DNA from: JAIVGV01 sp035295985
Lineage (GTDB): Bacteria; Acidobacteriota; Blastocatellia; Pyrinomonadales; Pyrinomonadaceae
Length of the DNA stretch: 26,108 nt
Assembly (NCBI GenBank): GCA_035295985.1
Contig: DATHBT010000187.1
Coordinates: 1-26,108, forward strand
Direction: 5' to 3'
Both the position numbers and the translations under genes were made by a program. Shown here piece by piece: positions 1-7,163 of this stretch. The notes under the pieces were generated by a model that saw only the letters and a program-made list of their open reading frames with translations, was not told the origin of the DNA and did not search any database. Positions within the stretch are counted from its first letter, which is position 1; each line of letters opens with the position of its first letter.

Positions 1-87
1 AGGGTTAACAACTTCTTCCGTGCCGCGCGCGGCCTCACTCTTTTACGCAAACAGACTTTTGACGACACGTGGTAGTGAGTTTCGACT

Positions 88-1536
88 TCACCGCGCGAGC
101 CGGACGCTGTTGATGATGCGGTCGAAGGCCGGCTGGTAAGCGGCGTACTCGTCCTCCGGGGCCATCGTGATGAGGTAGAAGAGGCGGCCGTCGGCAGTGG
201 GGGCCGTGATGATCAGATCGATCTCGCGGACGCCGGAGACGGGCGAGGGGCCGGAGACCAAGGTGGCGTAACCCTCGCGGCCCGCGAAACTTATCCGCTC
301 AGGCTGACGCACGACGCGGAAGTCGGCGTTCGCAGCGAGCTGCTGCGAGATGAATGCCTCGTTGGCCGCGCGCAGATCGGAGGACTGAGGCGAGACGGCG
401 CCGACGAACAGGCCGTGCGTGCAGACGAGCGACTGGTTGAGTTTGCCGTACGCGCCGGCGGACGCGAAGATCAGATTCGAGTCGTCTTCCGACGAGACGA
501 GCGCGTCCCAGTTGTCGGGGTATTCGAGCGCGAATGAGCCGTCGCGGGCGGCGTACTCTGCGAAAGTCTGTGATGGTTGCGGCGGGCGCGCGGCCGGCTC
601 CATGTCGTTGGGGTTGTCGGGGCCGCGTCGCTCTGGTTCGGCGGTCGAAGAGAGTGCGCCGGCCGCGGCGCGGCGTCCGCCCAGGCGTGCCTTCACCTGC
701 CCGAACTCGCGCGTGTCGCGCACGGCGTCGCGGCGCACGGGCAAAGAGGGCAGCGCCTCGTTGATCGAGGCGACGCGGTTGCCCGGATCGGGATGGTCGC
801 TCAGGAATTCGGGCGCGCGCCGCCCGTCCTGCGCGGCGAGGGTCTGGAAGAAGCTCGCCATGTCGCGCGGGTCGTAGCCGGCCTCGGCCATGACGCGCGC
901 GCCCGTCAAGTCGGCCTGCCGCTCGGCCGTCCGCCCGAAGCGCAGGAAGACCACGTTCGCGCCCGCGCCGCCGATTGACTCGACCAGGCTGCCCAGGTCG
1001 CCCTCGCCGAATACCTCCCGGACGACACCCAAGCCGCGCTGCGCCACGTAAGCCTTCGACGCCTGGTTCGTGCCGTGGCGCAGTGCGACGTGCATGACCT
1101 CGTGCGCGATGACGCCGGCCAGCTCGCCCTCGTTCCGTGCGGCCGTGATCGCGCCCGCGTTGATGAAGATGAAGCCGCCGGGCAGGGCGAAGGCGTTCAG
1201 TTCGCGCGTGGCGATGACGTTGAACTGGTAGGGGAACTTTTCGCCCGGCGCGTGCGCGGCGATGCGCGCGCCGAGCCGGCGGACGTAGTTGACGGTCTGC
1301 TCGTCTTGCAGGAGCGGGACTTGCTGTGCGATCTCCGCGGCGGAGCGGCGGCCGAGTTCAACGTCCTGCGCGGGCGTGAAGAGGTTGAAGCCCGGCTCGA
1401 AGTGCGGGGCGTGGCGCGCGCCGCCAGTGTCCTTCCCGCCGCCGGAGAAGAGCCGGCCGCAGGCGGCTTGCGTTAAAAGCAGCGACGCGCAGATCGCGAC
1501 CGCCGCCAGTTTCCTACCCGACGCGGACACTTCCAT
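88..1536 (-). CDS. M48 family metalloprotease, probable lipoprotein, with C-terminal PsbP-like domain
   Basis: Zinc-dependent endopeptidase, probably exported and acting in the periplasm like BepA/YfgC proteins in envelope quality control. The zinc motif HEVMH is at residues 145-149 and the third ligand region ERQAD at 205-209, both as expected for family M48. The N-terminus is a signal peptide with a hydrophobic run (about 10-25) and Cys26 in a TQAAC context, so a lipid anchor is likely, although the lipobox is not canonical at -3. Residues about 325-480 form a second domain (a YPDNW motif early, FDRIINSVR near the end) like the PsbP/DUF1795 lipoprotein fold. The 482-aa length fits an M48 domain plus this extra domain. 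The ATG is preceded by GGGAGG at about 4 nt. The peptidase call is secure; the substrate is unknown. Confidence 0.9.
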   Translation of the reverse strand: MEVSASGRKLAAVAICASLLLTQAACGRLFSGGGKDTGGARHAPHFEPGFNLFTPAQDVELGRRSAAEIAQQVPLLQDEQTVNYVRRLGARIAAHAPGEKFPYQFNVIATRELNAFALPGGFIFINAGAITAARNEGELAGVIAHEVMHVALRHGTNQASKAYVAQRGLGVVREVFGEGDLGSLVESIGGAGANVVFLRFGRTAERQADLTGARVMAEAGYDPRDMASFFQTLAAQDGRRAPEFLSDHPDPGNRVASINEALPSLPVRRDAVRDTREFGQVKARLGGRRAAAGALSSTAEPERRGPDNPNDMEPAARPPQPSQTFAEYAARDGSFALEYPDNWDALVSSEDDSNLIFASAGAYGKLNQSLVCTHGLFVGAVSPQSSDLRAANEAFISQQLAANADFRVVRQPERISFAGREGYATLVSGPSPVSGVREIDLIITAPTADGRLFYLITMAPEDEYAAYQPAFDRIINSVRLAR

Positions 1537-1657
1537 CCGACCTCCCCGCCTGCTCTACTTTTCCGCTTCGTAACTTTAACGCCAATCTTAAGGTGTGCGC
1601 GGGGAACTTACCAACTTTGAGCGGCTGCATTACCGTCAGGCTTGAGAGGCGCGGGAA

Positions 1658-1753
1658 GCACTCACCACGGAGGCACAGAGGACACGGAGGGGGCACGGAG
1701 GATTGTCTTTCTCCGTGCGATCTCTGTGCCCTCTGTGCCTCCGTGGTGAGTGC
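1658..1753. repeat. Inverted repeat with 24-bp perfect arms (CACGGAGGCACAGAGG family)
   Basis: Arms 1658-1681 and 1730-1753 are perfect reverse complements of 24 bp, built on CACCACGGAGGCACAGAGG. A nested 8-bp hairpin, GCACGGAG (1693-1700) with CTCCGTGC (1711-1718), sits inside. The unit reads as repeated CACGGAGG/CACAGAGG words, a type seen as dispersed non-coding repeats in several bacterial phyla. A decayed relative lies at 18628-18734. It encodes no transposase, so a MITE- or REP-like element is possible. Confidence 0.85.
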
Positions 1754-1830
1754 CTTGCCTTACACTCAACTCAAAAGAGACTCGGTCACAAATCCCCAAG
1801 GCCGTTATGCTCCGCCCCCAACCCAATCTG

Positions 1831-1839
1831 TGCTACAGT
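1831..1839 (+). promoter_or_regulatory. Possible extended -10 (TGCTACAGT) of the amidohydrolase gene
   Basis: TGCTACAGT resembles the TGCTAAACT elements at 13895-13903 and 23568-23576. It lies about 60 nt before the ATG. No good -35 box is seen at 16-18 nt, so this is tentative. Confidence 0.3.
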
Positions 1840-1899
1840 CTCGCCCCGACGCCAGGCGTCATCTCCACGGTCGCTTTCCCAGCCACAACGGAGTTCACC

Positions 1900-3606
1900 A
1901 TGAGAAGAGTCTTCCGCTCGCTCCTCGCCCTGCTTGCCGTCTTCGCTTTCCTCTCAACCTCCGCCGCCGCGCAAGGCCCGCGCGCGGCCGGCTTCGACGT
2001 CATCATCCGCAATGGCACGGTGTACGACGGCACGGGCCGACCGGGCCGCCGCGCGGACGTGGGGATCAAAGGTGATCGCGTCGCGGCGGTCGGCAACCTT
2101 TCGGGGCGGCGCGCTCGCGCGGAGGTTGACGCGCGGGGGATGGCCGTCGCGCCGGGCTTCATCAACATGCTCTCGTGGTCAACGGAGAGCCTGCTCGTCG
2201 ATCCGCGGTCGATGGGCGAACTGAAGCAGGGCGTCACGACACAGATCATGGGCGAGGGCTGGTCGATGGGGCCGCTCAACGACGAGATGAAGCGGCAGAT
2301 GGTGGCCGAGCAGGGCGACGTGAAGTTCGACGTGGAGTGGACGACGCTCGCCGAATACTTGCAGCACCTGGAGCGCCGCGGCGTCTCGCAGAACGTCGCC
2401 TCCTACGTCGGCGCGACGACGATCAGGATGCACGTGCTCGGCGAGAAGGACGTGCAGCCGACCCGCGAGCAGATGGAGCAGATGAAAGAACTCGTGCGCC
2501 GCGAGATGGAGGCCGGCGCGTTGGGGATCGGCACGTCTCTCATCTACGCGCCCGCGTTCTACGCGAAGACCGAGGAGTTGATCGAGCTGTGCAAGGTCGC
2601 GGCGAAGTACCAAGGCAAATACATCTCGCACATGCGGAGCGAGGGCAACAAGCTCGAAGAGGCAGTCGCGGAACTTATCCGCATCAGCCGCGAGGCCGGA
2701 CTGCCGGCGGAGATTTATCACCTGAAGGCGGCGGGCAAGGAGAACTGGCCGAAGATGGATCGCGTCATCCGCGTGGTCAACGACGCGCGACGCGCGGGGC
2801 TGAAGATTACGGCCGACATGTACATGTACCCGGCCGGCTCGACCGGCCTGAACGCCGCGCTCCCTCCCTGGGCCTTGGACGGCGGCTACGAGGAGCTGTT
2901 CAAGCGCCTGCAAGACCCGGCCGTTCGCCAGAAGATCATCGAGGCTATCCGCACCCCGACCGACGAGTGGGAGAACCTATATCTGGCCGCCGGCTCGCCC
3001 GAACGCGTGCTGCTCGTCGGCTTCAAGACCGAGAAGTTAAAGCCTCTCACCGGCAAGACGCTCGCCGAGGTCGCGAAGACGCGCGGCACGTCGGCCGAGG
3101 AGACAATCGTCGATCTGATGCTCGAAGACCGCACGCGCGTGGACGCTGTCTATTTCCTGATGTCGGAGGAGAACATCGAGAAGCAGCTCCGCCAGCCGTG
3201 GGTCTCTCTGGGTTCAGACGCCGCCTCGATGGCCCCCGAAGGCGTCTTCCTCAAATCCTCCACGCACCCGCGCGCCTACGGCAACTTCGCGCGCCTCCTT
3301 GGGCACTACGTCCGCGACCGCAAGGTGATCACATTGGCCGACGCGGTGCGCCGTCTGTCGGGCCTGCCGGCGACGAACTTAGGGCTCGCGGGCCGCGGGT
3401 TCTTACGGCCGGGGATGTTCGCCGACGTGGTCGTCTTCGACCCGGCGACGATCAAAGACCTCGCCACCTTCGAGAAGCCGCACCAGTACGCGGTCGGCGT
3501 CCGCCACGTCTTCGTCAACGGCGTGCAGGTCTTGCGGGACGGCGAGCACACCGGAGCGAAACCGGGCCGTGCGCTGTGGGGGCCAGGGAAAGTCGGCGGA
3601 AAGTAA
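1900..3606 (+). CDS. Secreted amidohydrolase, N-acyl-D-amino-acid deacylase (D-aminoacylase) family, variant metal site
   Basis: TIM-barrel amidohydrolase related to D-aminoacylases, which cleave N-acyl-D-amino acids. The ATG at 1900 was chosen because a signal peptide follows at once (hydrophobic 8-20, predicted cut near AAA-Q at residue 25) and CGGAG precedes it; an in-frame ATG 150 nt upstream only reads through intergenic DNA. Family features: GTVYDGTGRPG (39-49), QGVTT (110-114), YISHMRSEG with His244, YHLKAAG with His274, ADMYMYPAGST (305-315), GSD with Asp440, and HPRAYGNFARLLG. The usual PGFID-x-H-x-H is here GFINMLSWSTES (86-97) with no histidine, and the NCG cysteine position reads GEG (118-120). 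So the alpha-metal ligands are missing while the two central histidines and the catalytic aspartate remain. Family is sure; substrate and activity are not. Confidence 0.85.
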   Translation: MRRVFRSLLALLAVFAFLSTSAAAQGPRAAGFDVIIRNGTVYDGTGRPGRRADVGIKGDRVAAVGNLSGRRARAEVDARGMAVAPGFINMLSWSTESLLVDPRSMGELKQGVTTQIMGEGWSMGPLNDEMKRQMVAEQGDVKFDVEWTTLAEYLQHLERRGVSQNVASYVGATTIRMHVLGEKDVQPTREQMEQMKELVRREMEAGALGIGTSLIYAPAFYAKTEELIELCKVAAKYQGKYISHMRSEGNKLEEAVAELIRISREAGLPAEIYHLKAAGKENWPKMDRVIRVVNDARRAGLKITADMYMYPAGSTGLNAALPPWALDGGYEELFKRLQDPAVRQKIIEAIRTPTDEWENLYLAAGSPERVLLVGFKTEKLKPLTGKTLAEVAKTRGTSAEETIVDLMLEDRTRVDAVYFLMSEENIEKQLRQPWVSLGSDAASMAPEGVFLKSSTHPRAYGNFARLLGHYVRDRKVITLADAVRRLSGLPATNLGLAGRGFLRPGMFADVVVFDPATIKDLATFEKPHQYAVGVRHVFVNGVQVLRDGEHTGAKPGRALWGPGKVGGK

Positions 3607-3689
3607 GTAGGGGAGTTGACGCGGGCTAACGAGACCGCTGTTGGATGATTTGAGCTATCGCGCGCAGGGCCTGATTGACGGCTTCCGAG

Positions 3690-4286
3690 TCAGGGCGCGT
3701 CGGTCTGGTGGGGCTGGACGGACTCGTGCTGGCGCAGGCGCTCTTCGAGGTGGGCGATGCGGCGGCGCTTGTCTTCGAGCGAGCCGGCGACGTAATGCAG
3801 ATCGCGGCGGGTGTTGAGCAGGGCCATCAGCACCGTGCTCAGCATCTGGAGGGCCTCGATCTGATCGCGGCGCAGCTCGCGCGGGACGCGGTCGATGACG
3901 CAGAGCGTGCCGAGGCGGTGGCCTTCCGAGGAGACGAGCGGCGCGCCCGCGTAGAAGCGTATGTAGGGGGCGGAGGTGACGAGCGGGTTGTCCCGAAAAC
4001 GCTCGTCGTCGAGCGCGTCGCGCACGACCGTGGGGCCTTCCGTGAGGATGGCGTGGGCGCAGAAGGAGACGTCGCGCGAGGTCTCGCGGGCCGCGAAGCC
4101 GAAGTGCGACTTGAACCACTGCCGGTCGGAGTCCAAAAAGGTGATGAGCGCGGTCGGCGTCTGGCAGATGTGCGCGGCGAGGCGCGCGGCCGTGTCGAAC
4201 GCCTCCTCGTAGTCGGTGTCGAGAATCTGGTAGCTCCGCAGCGATTCGACCCGCTCTGACTCGTTCTCCGGCAGACGTGCCCTCAT
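3690..4286 (-). CDS. GAF domain-containing protein
   Basis: Small cytoplasmic sensor-like protein made almost entirely of one GAF domain. The N-terminus (PENESERVESLRSYQILDT, residues 6-24) and the motifs SFCAHAI (74-80), RFYAGAPL (110-117) and GTLCVID (126-132) are typical of GAF modules fused to kinases and cyclases in many bacteria. Here no output domain follows, only a charged helical tail of about 45 residues (154-198) that could be a coiled coil. The ATG at 4286 was preferred over one 60 nt upstream because GGAGG lies 7 nt before it and the family N-terminus starts there. It is convergent with the amidohydrolase gene, 83 bp away. The ligand and partner kinase are unknown. Confidence 0.85.
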   Translation of the reverse strand: MRARLPENESERVESLRSYQILDTDYEEAFDTAARLAAHICQTPTALITFLDSDRQWFKSHFGFAARETSRDVSFCAHAILTEGPTVVRDALDDERFRDNPLVTSAPYIRFYAGAPLVSSEGHRLGTLCVIDRVPRELRRDQIEALQMLSTVLMALLNTRRDLHYVAGSLEDKRRRIAHLEERLRQHESVQPHQTDAP

Positions 4287-4455
4287 CCACGGCCCTCCCG
4301 CAAGCGTTGTCGCCGGCCGACTCAGAACCCGCGCGAAGGCCCGCACGGAGTCGCCTCACACGAACGACGGATCAGTTCGGCGGCGCGGAGGATAATAACT
4401 CAAACGCGCGGCGGGACAGAGCCGGCGGTAAAAGTCGCGGCCCGCGCAAGCTGAT

Positions 4456-5760
4456 TTAAGACGAAGGGGCTTCGCGCGTGAGCAGGCGCGCTCGCTCGTC
4501 GCGCACGTCGGGGAAGGAGCCGCGGCCGAAGAAGACGTGACGCGCGAGGCTTGTGAAGGGCGGAAGGCGCAGCGCGGCGCACGCGGCCTCGGCCAACAGA
4601 GGCGTGCGGACATTGCCGAGCAGCCGCCGCATCCAGAGACGCGAGGTGAAGCGCGCGCGGAAGGCACGTCCCGAGTAGGGCGCAAGAACAGAGGGATCGC
4701 CGGTCGAGAGGTATTCGTCTGCGACGCGCGCGGCTAGGGTCGAGAGGCGCAGGCAGGGGTCAAGTCCGCCCGCGGTCAGCGGCGAGACCGCGCCGGCCGC
4801 GTCGCCGACGAGCAGGCCGCGCGCGCACGCGATCCGCCTGAGCACGCCGCCGACCGGGATGCGCCCGCCGCGGCGTTCGACGCGATGCGCACCCGTGAGA
4901 TCGACTATTCCGTCGAGACTCGCCCGAAACATTTCGAGCGCGCGCGCCGGGTCGAAGCGAGCGGCGTAGCCGCCGACGCCGACGTGCGTCTCCTCGCCGT
5001 CCGAGACGACCCAGGCGAGGTAGCCGGGCGCGACGCGCGGATCGAGGAAGCAGTGGAAGCGCGGCGGCCCGTCGGCGCGCGCCCCCGCGTAAACGTCTTC
5101 GACGCCGACGATCCACTCGCGGTTCTCGTCGAGTCCGAGGTCGCGCGCCACACGCGAACGCGCGCCGTCCGCCCCAATGACGAAGCGCGCACGCACCGCG
5201 AACTCGCGCCCGCCGCGTTCGAGCCGCACGAGCGAGTCGCCTCCTTCCGCCGCGCCTTCGCTCGCAAGGTAGCGCGTCTCAGGCGACCACGCGACGCCGG
5301 ACGCGCGGCACTCCGAAAGCAGTCGCAGGTAGAGCCGGCCCATGCGGCCGACGCGGAACTCGTCGTGCGCGCTCGCGAGTTCGAGCTTACGGCGCGCGGG
5401 CGAGTAGAGGGTCACGTGGCGGACGGCGGGGCCGAGGCAATCTTCGGGCAAACGAAAATCTTCGAGCGTCCGGCGGACGAAGATGCCGGTGGTGTGAACC
5501 GCCTCGTCCACGGCGCGCTTCCGATCCGCGAGCAGCACGCGCCGTCCCCCGCGCCCGAGCAGACGCGCGCACTGTAGCCCCGCCAGCCCCGCGCCGACGA
5601 CGAGCACGTCGAACTCACCTGCGGGGAGGGCCGCGCCGGGCTGTTCTGCATGCGGCGCGCCGAATTGATCGACGGCGAACCCCGCGCCCGCCAGTCGGTC
5701 GTCGGCCTTGTCCAAGTCCCCGGCGTCGGCAAAGACCGGTTTTTTAGCTGCGTTCGTCAT
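4456..5760 (-). CDS. FAD-dependent oxidoreductase, geranylgeranyl reductase-like family
   Basis: Flavoprotein with the p-hydroxybenzoate hydroxylase-type fold. The dinucleotide motif GAGLAG is at 56-61 after VLVV, the second FAD motif GADGARSRV at 197-205, and the third GDAAGAVSPLTAGG at 319-332. The last motif and the overall size fit geranylgeranyl-reductase-like enzymes, which reduce isoprenoid double bonds in lipids, quinones or pigments, but related halogenases and hydroxylases share it. About 50 residues precede the Rossmann fold, longer than usual, and no clear ribosome site precedes the ATG, so the true start could be further in. It follows the HTH_34 regulator gene on the same strand, separated by a terminator and a candidate operator, so it is probably a separate regulated unit. 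Confidence 0.8.
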   Translation of the reverse strand: MTNAAKKPVFADAGDLDKADDRLAGAGFAVDQFGAPHAEQPGAALPAGEFDVLVVGAGLAGLQCARLLGRGGRRVLLADRKRAVDEAVHTTGIFVRRTLEDFRLPEDCLGPAVRHVTLYSPARRKLELASAHDEFRVGRMGRLYLRLLSECRASGVAWSPETRYLASEGAAEGGDSLVRLERGGREFAVRARFVIGADGARSRVARDLGLDENREWIVGVEDVYAGARADGPPRFHCFLDPRVAPGYLAWVVSDGEETHVGVGGYAARFDPARALEMFRASLDGIVDLTGAHRVERRGGRIPVGGVLRRIACARGLLVGDAAGAVSPLTAGGLDPCLRLSTLAARVADEYLSTGDPSVLAPYSGRAFRARFTSRLWMRRLLGNVRTPLLAEAACAALRLPPFTSLARHVFFGRGSFPDVRDERARLLTREAPSS

Positions 5761-5873
5761 TCGCTGTCGGCCCCCGCCCGGTCTCCCGAGTCTCCCGGCC
5801 GGAGAGTTCTTCCGCCTGCCCCACGCCCCACGTCTGCCCGGCGCGCCTGCTCAAAGTTACTTAGAGCAAAGAC

Positions 5874-5888
5874 CTTTACAATGCAAAG
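5874..5888. promoter_or_regulatory. Candidate operator CTTTAC-AAT-GCAAAG
   Basis: Near-palindrome with the same half-sites and spacing as the site at 6978-6992. A further half-site GCAAAG lies next to it at 5866-5871. It sits just past the terminator of the regulator gene and about 115 bp before the oxidoreductase start. Binding by the 5913-6320 regulator is inferred from position and from recurrence of the motif. Confidence 0.5.
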
Positions 5889-5897
5889 TATGCGCGC

Positions 5898-5926
5898 AAA
5901 AAAATACCCGCGTTAGGTGTCGCGGG
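5898..5926 (-). terminator. Rho-independent terminator of the regulator operon; stop codon in the loop
   Basis: On the minus strand CCCGCG (5926-5921) pairs with CGCGGG (5912-5907) across an 8-nt loop, followed by TATTTTTTT. The TAA stop of the regulator gene lies inside the loop, so the last codons form the ascending stem. Compact and convincing, though the stem is only 6 bp. Confidence 0.75.
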
Positions 5927-6320
5927 CCTTGCGTATGATTGCCTCCATGTGATCGAGGTAATTGGTGAACGCGCGCCGCCCCGCGGCCGTCAGGCGGTAT
6001 TCTGTTTTGGGGGTGCGGCCGTCGAATGATTTTTCGCAGGTGATGTAGGCGGCATCTTCGAGCTTGCGCGCGTGGACGCTCAGGTTGCCGTCCGTCGTCT
6101 TCAACTCGCTCTTCAACTCGTTGAAAGTCATCGACTCGTTGACGGCGAGCGCGCTGACGATGTGTAAACGCAGCCGCTCGTGGATCAGCTTGTCCAGTTC
6201 GGTCGGATCGTGTTTGGCGGCGGGCGCGACCGCGCGCGGCATGGCGCGCAGCGTCGTCTGGGACGCGCGCTCTTTGCGCTGGGTGTTCTGTCTGAGTTTG
6301 AGTGCGTTCTGTTTAGCCAC
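5913..6320 (-). CDS. Winged-helix transcriptional regulator (HTH_34 type)
   Basis: DNA-binding regulator of 135 aa. The core (about 40-125) matches the HTH_34 winged-helix family, a MarR/ArsR-like fold: LDKLIHERLRLHIV, then a recognition region with TTDGNLSVHARKLE (75-88), then the wing with GRTPKTEYRLTAAGRRAF (101-118). A basic N-terminal tail of about 35 residues precedes it. The start is GTG at 6320 with AGGAG 5 nt upstream; it overlaps the stop of the membrane protein gene by 8 nt (GTGGCTAA), so translation is probably coupled. It is the distal gene of a two-gene unit ending in the terminator at 5898-5926. It may bind the CTTTAC-N3-GCAAAG sites at 6978-6992 and 5874-5888, controlling its own operon and the oxidoreductase gene. 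The family call is strong; the regulon is inference. Confidence 0.88.
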   Translation of the reverse strand: MAKQNALKLRQNTQRKERASQTTLRAMPRAVAPAAKHDPTELDKLIHERLRLHIVSALAVNESMTFNELKSELKTTDGNLSVHARKLEDAAYITCEKSFDGRTPKTEYRLTAAGRRAFTNYLDHMEAIIRKARDT

Positions 6321-6864
6321 CGTGTCTCCTAGCGATGATGAAGCCGAAGATGATGTGCAGCCCGCCGAAGCCGAAGGCCAGCAGCGCGTTCGCCGCCGCC
6401 CACGGCACGAACAGCGCCGCCGCGCCGAGCAGCATGAAGCAGAGGCCCATGACCGGGACGATCCTCACGGAGAACGCCCCGCCCGTGATGACGCCCGCGC
6501 CGTAGAGCAGCAGCCACACGGCCGGGAGCAGGTGCGACTCACCCGCGCGGAAGAGCACCGCGGTGAGGAGCGCGCCGACCGCGACCGGCGGCGCGAAGTT
6601 GACGACGAGCTTGCGGCCGGGCCGCGACATCAGCGCCACCGCGTGCCGACGGGCCTTGCGCCACATCGCGCAGCCGGCGATGAGGAGCGAGAGCAACGCT
6701 TCGGCGAACCAGACGGCGAGCCACCCGCGGCGCGTGGGCTGAACCCACGCGGCGTAGGCGGCGGCGAGCGCCGTCGCGCCGATTGCCGCCTGGCCCCACC
6801 CGGAGACGGCCGTGAACGTGGACGCGCTCTCCATCGACTCGCGGATGAAGCGCAGGTTGTCCAT
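6313..6864 (-). CDS. Six-helix integral membrane protein partnered with HTH_34 regulator
   Basis: A 183-aa protein with about six transmembrane segments (roughly 22-40, 47-67, 88-106, 112-130, 134-153, 157-178) and no soluble domain or signal peptide. The N-terminus (MDNLRFIRESMESASTFTAV) and the segment YGAGVITGGAFSVRIVPVMG (121-140) look like the conserved parts of a membrane protein family I remember next to HTH_34 regulators; the function is unknown. The ATG at 6864 was chosen because the homologous-looking N-terminus starts there and the promoter lies about 80 bp upstream; earlier in-frame starts would read through that promoter. It is first in the operon with the regulator, with an 8-nt overlap. 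A ligand-sensing or ligand-exporting partner of the regulator is possible but unproven. Confidence 0.8.
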   Translation of the reverse strand: MDNLRFIRESMESASTFTAVSGWGQAAIGATALAAAYAAWVQPTRRGWLAVWFAEALLSLLIAGCAMWRKARRHAVALMSRPGRKLVVNFAPPVAVGALLTAVLFRAGESHLLPAVWLLLYGAGVITGGAFSVRIVPVMGLCFMLLGAAALFVPWAAANALLAFGFGGLHIIFGFIIARRHGG

Positions 6865-6944
6865 CGCCCGCGCGTGCAGCGCGGGCGGCTCGCCGGCCTG
6901 GACTGTCTGCGTGGGGATTGGGCTGACGACGTTCACCGAGACGC

Positions 6945-6974
6945 ACGATACGCCGCGGCCGGGGCGTTTGTCAA
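6945..6974 (-). promoter_or_regulatory. Sigma70-type promoter of the membrane protein-regulator operon
   Basis: On the minus strand TTGACA (6974-6969) is followed after 18 nt by TATCGT (6950-6945). This is a perfect -35 box and a fair -10 box, correctly placed upstream of the ATG at 6864. Confidence 0.65.
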
Positions 6975-6977
6975 GTA

Positions 6978-6992
6978 CTTTACGCCGCAAAG
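6978..6992. promoter_or_regulatory. Candidate operator CTTTAC-GCC-GCAAAG at the operon promoter
   Basis: Near-palindrome lying 3 nt upstream of the TTGACA box, with its centre near -47 from the expected transcription start. Half-sites and spacing match 5874-5888. The position suits either an activator or a repressor reaching the -35 region. Confidence 0.55.
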
Positions 6993-7163
6993 ACAAAGGG
7001 CTGTGTCCCCGACTTGCATGCCCCGCTGCGCGCCGCGCGGGCCTCACTTTCGCGCGCGGCGGTTTGTCTGCTAGCATACGCGGGCAGCAACCATCTCCGG
7101 CCCCAACACTTTGATTTTTTTGCCGGCCGCCCGGCGCACGAAGCCCTTCGCCTGTGGATACGT

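Larger units (their letters stand above)
1537..1899. other. 363-bp intergenic region between divergent genes
   Basis: Separates the M48 protease gene (minus) from the amidohydrolase gene (plus). It holds the large inverted repeat at 1658-1753 and a possible extended -10 at 1831-1839. Short open frames crossing it mostly translate the repeat or antisense and look non-coding. No RNA gene is visible. Confidence 0.6.

Noticed and set aside
1593..2075. Plus-strand frame running through the 1658-1753 repeat
   Set aside because: Translates the repeat and out-of-frame amidohydrolase sequence.
2175..3629. Open frame in another plus-strand frame within the amidohydrolase gene
   Set aside because: Arg-rich out-of-frame translation of a conserved enzyme gene.
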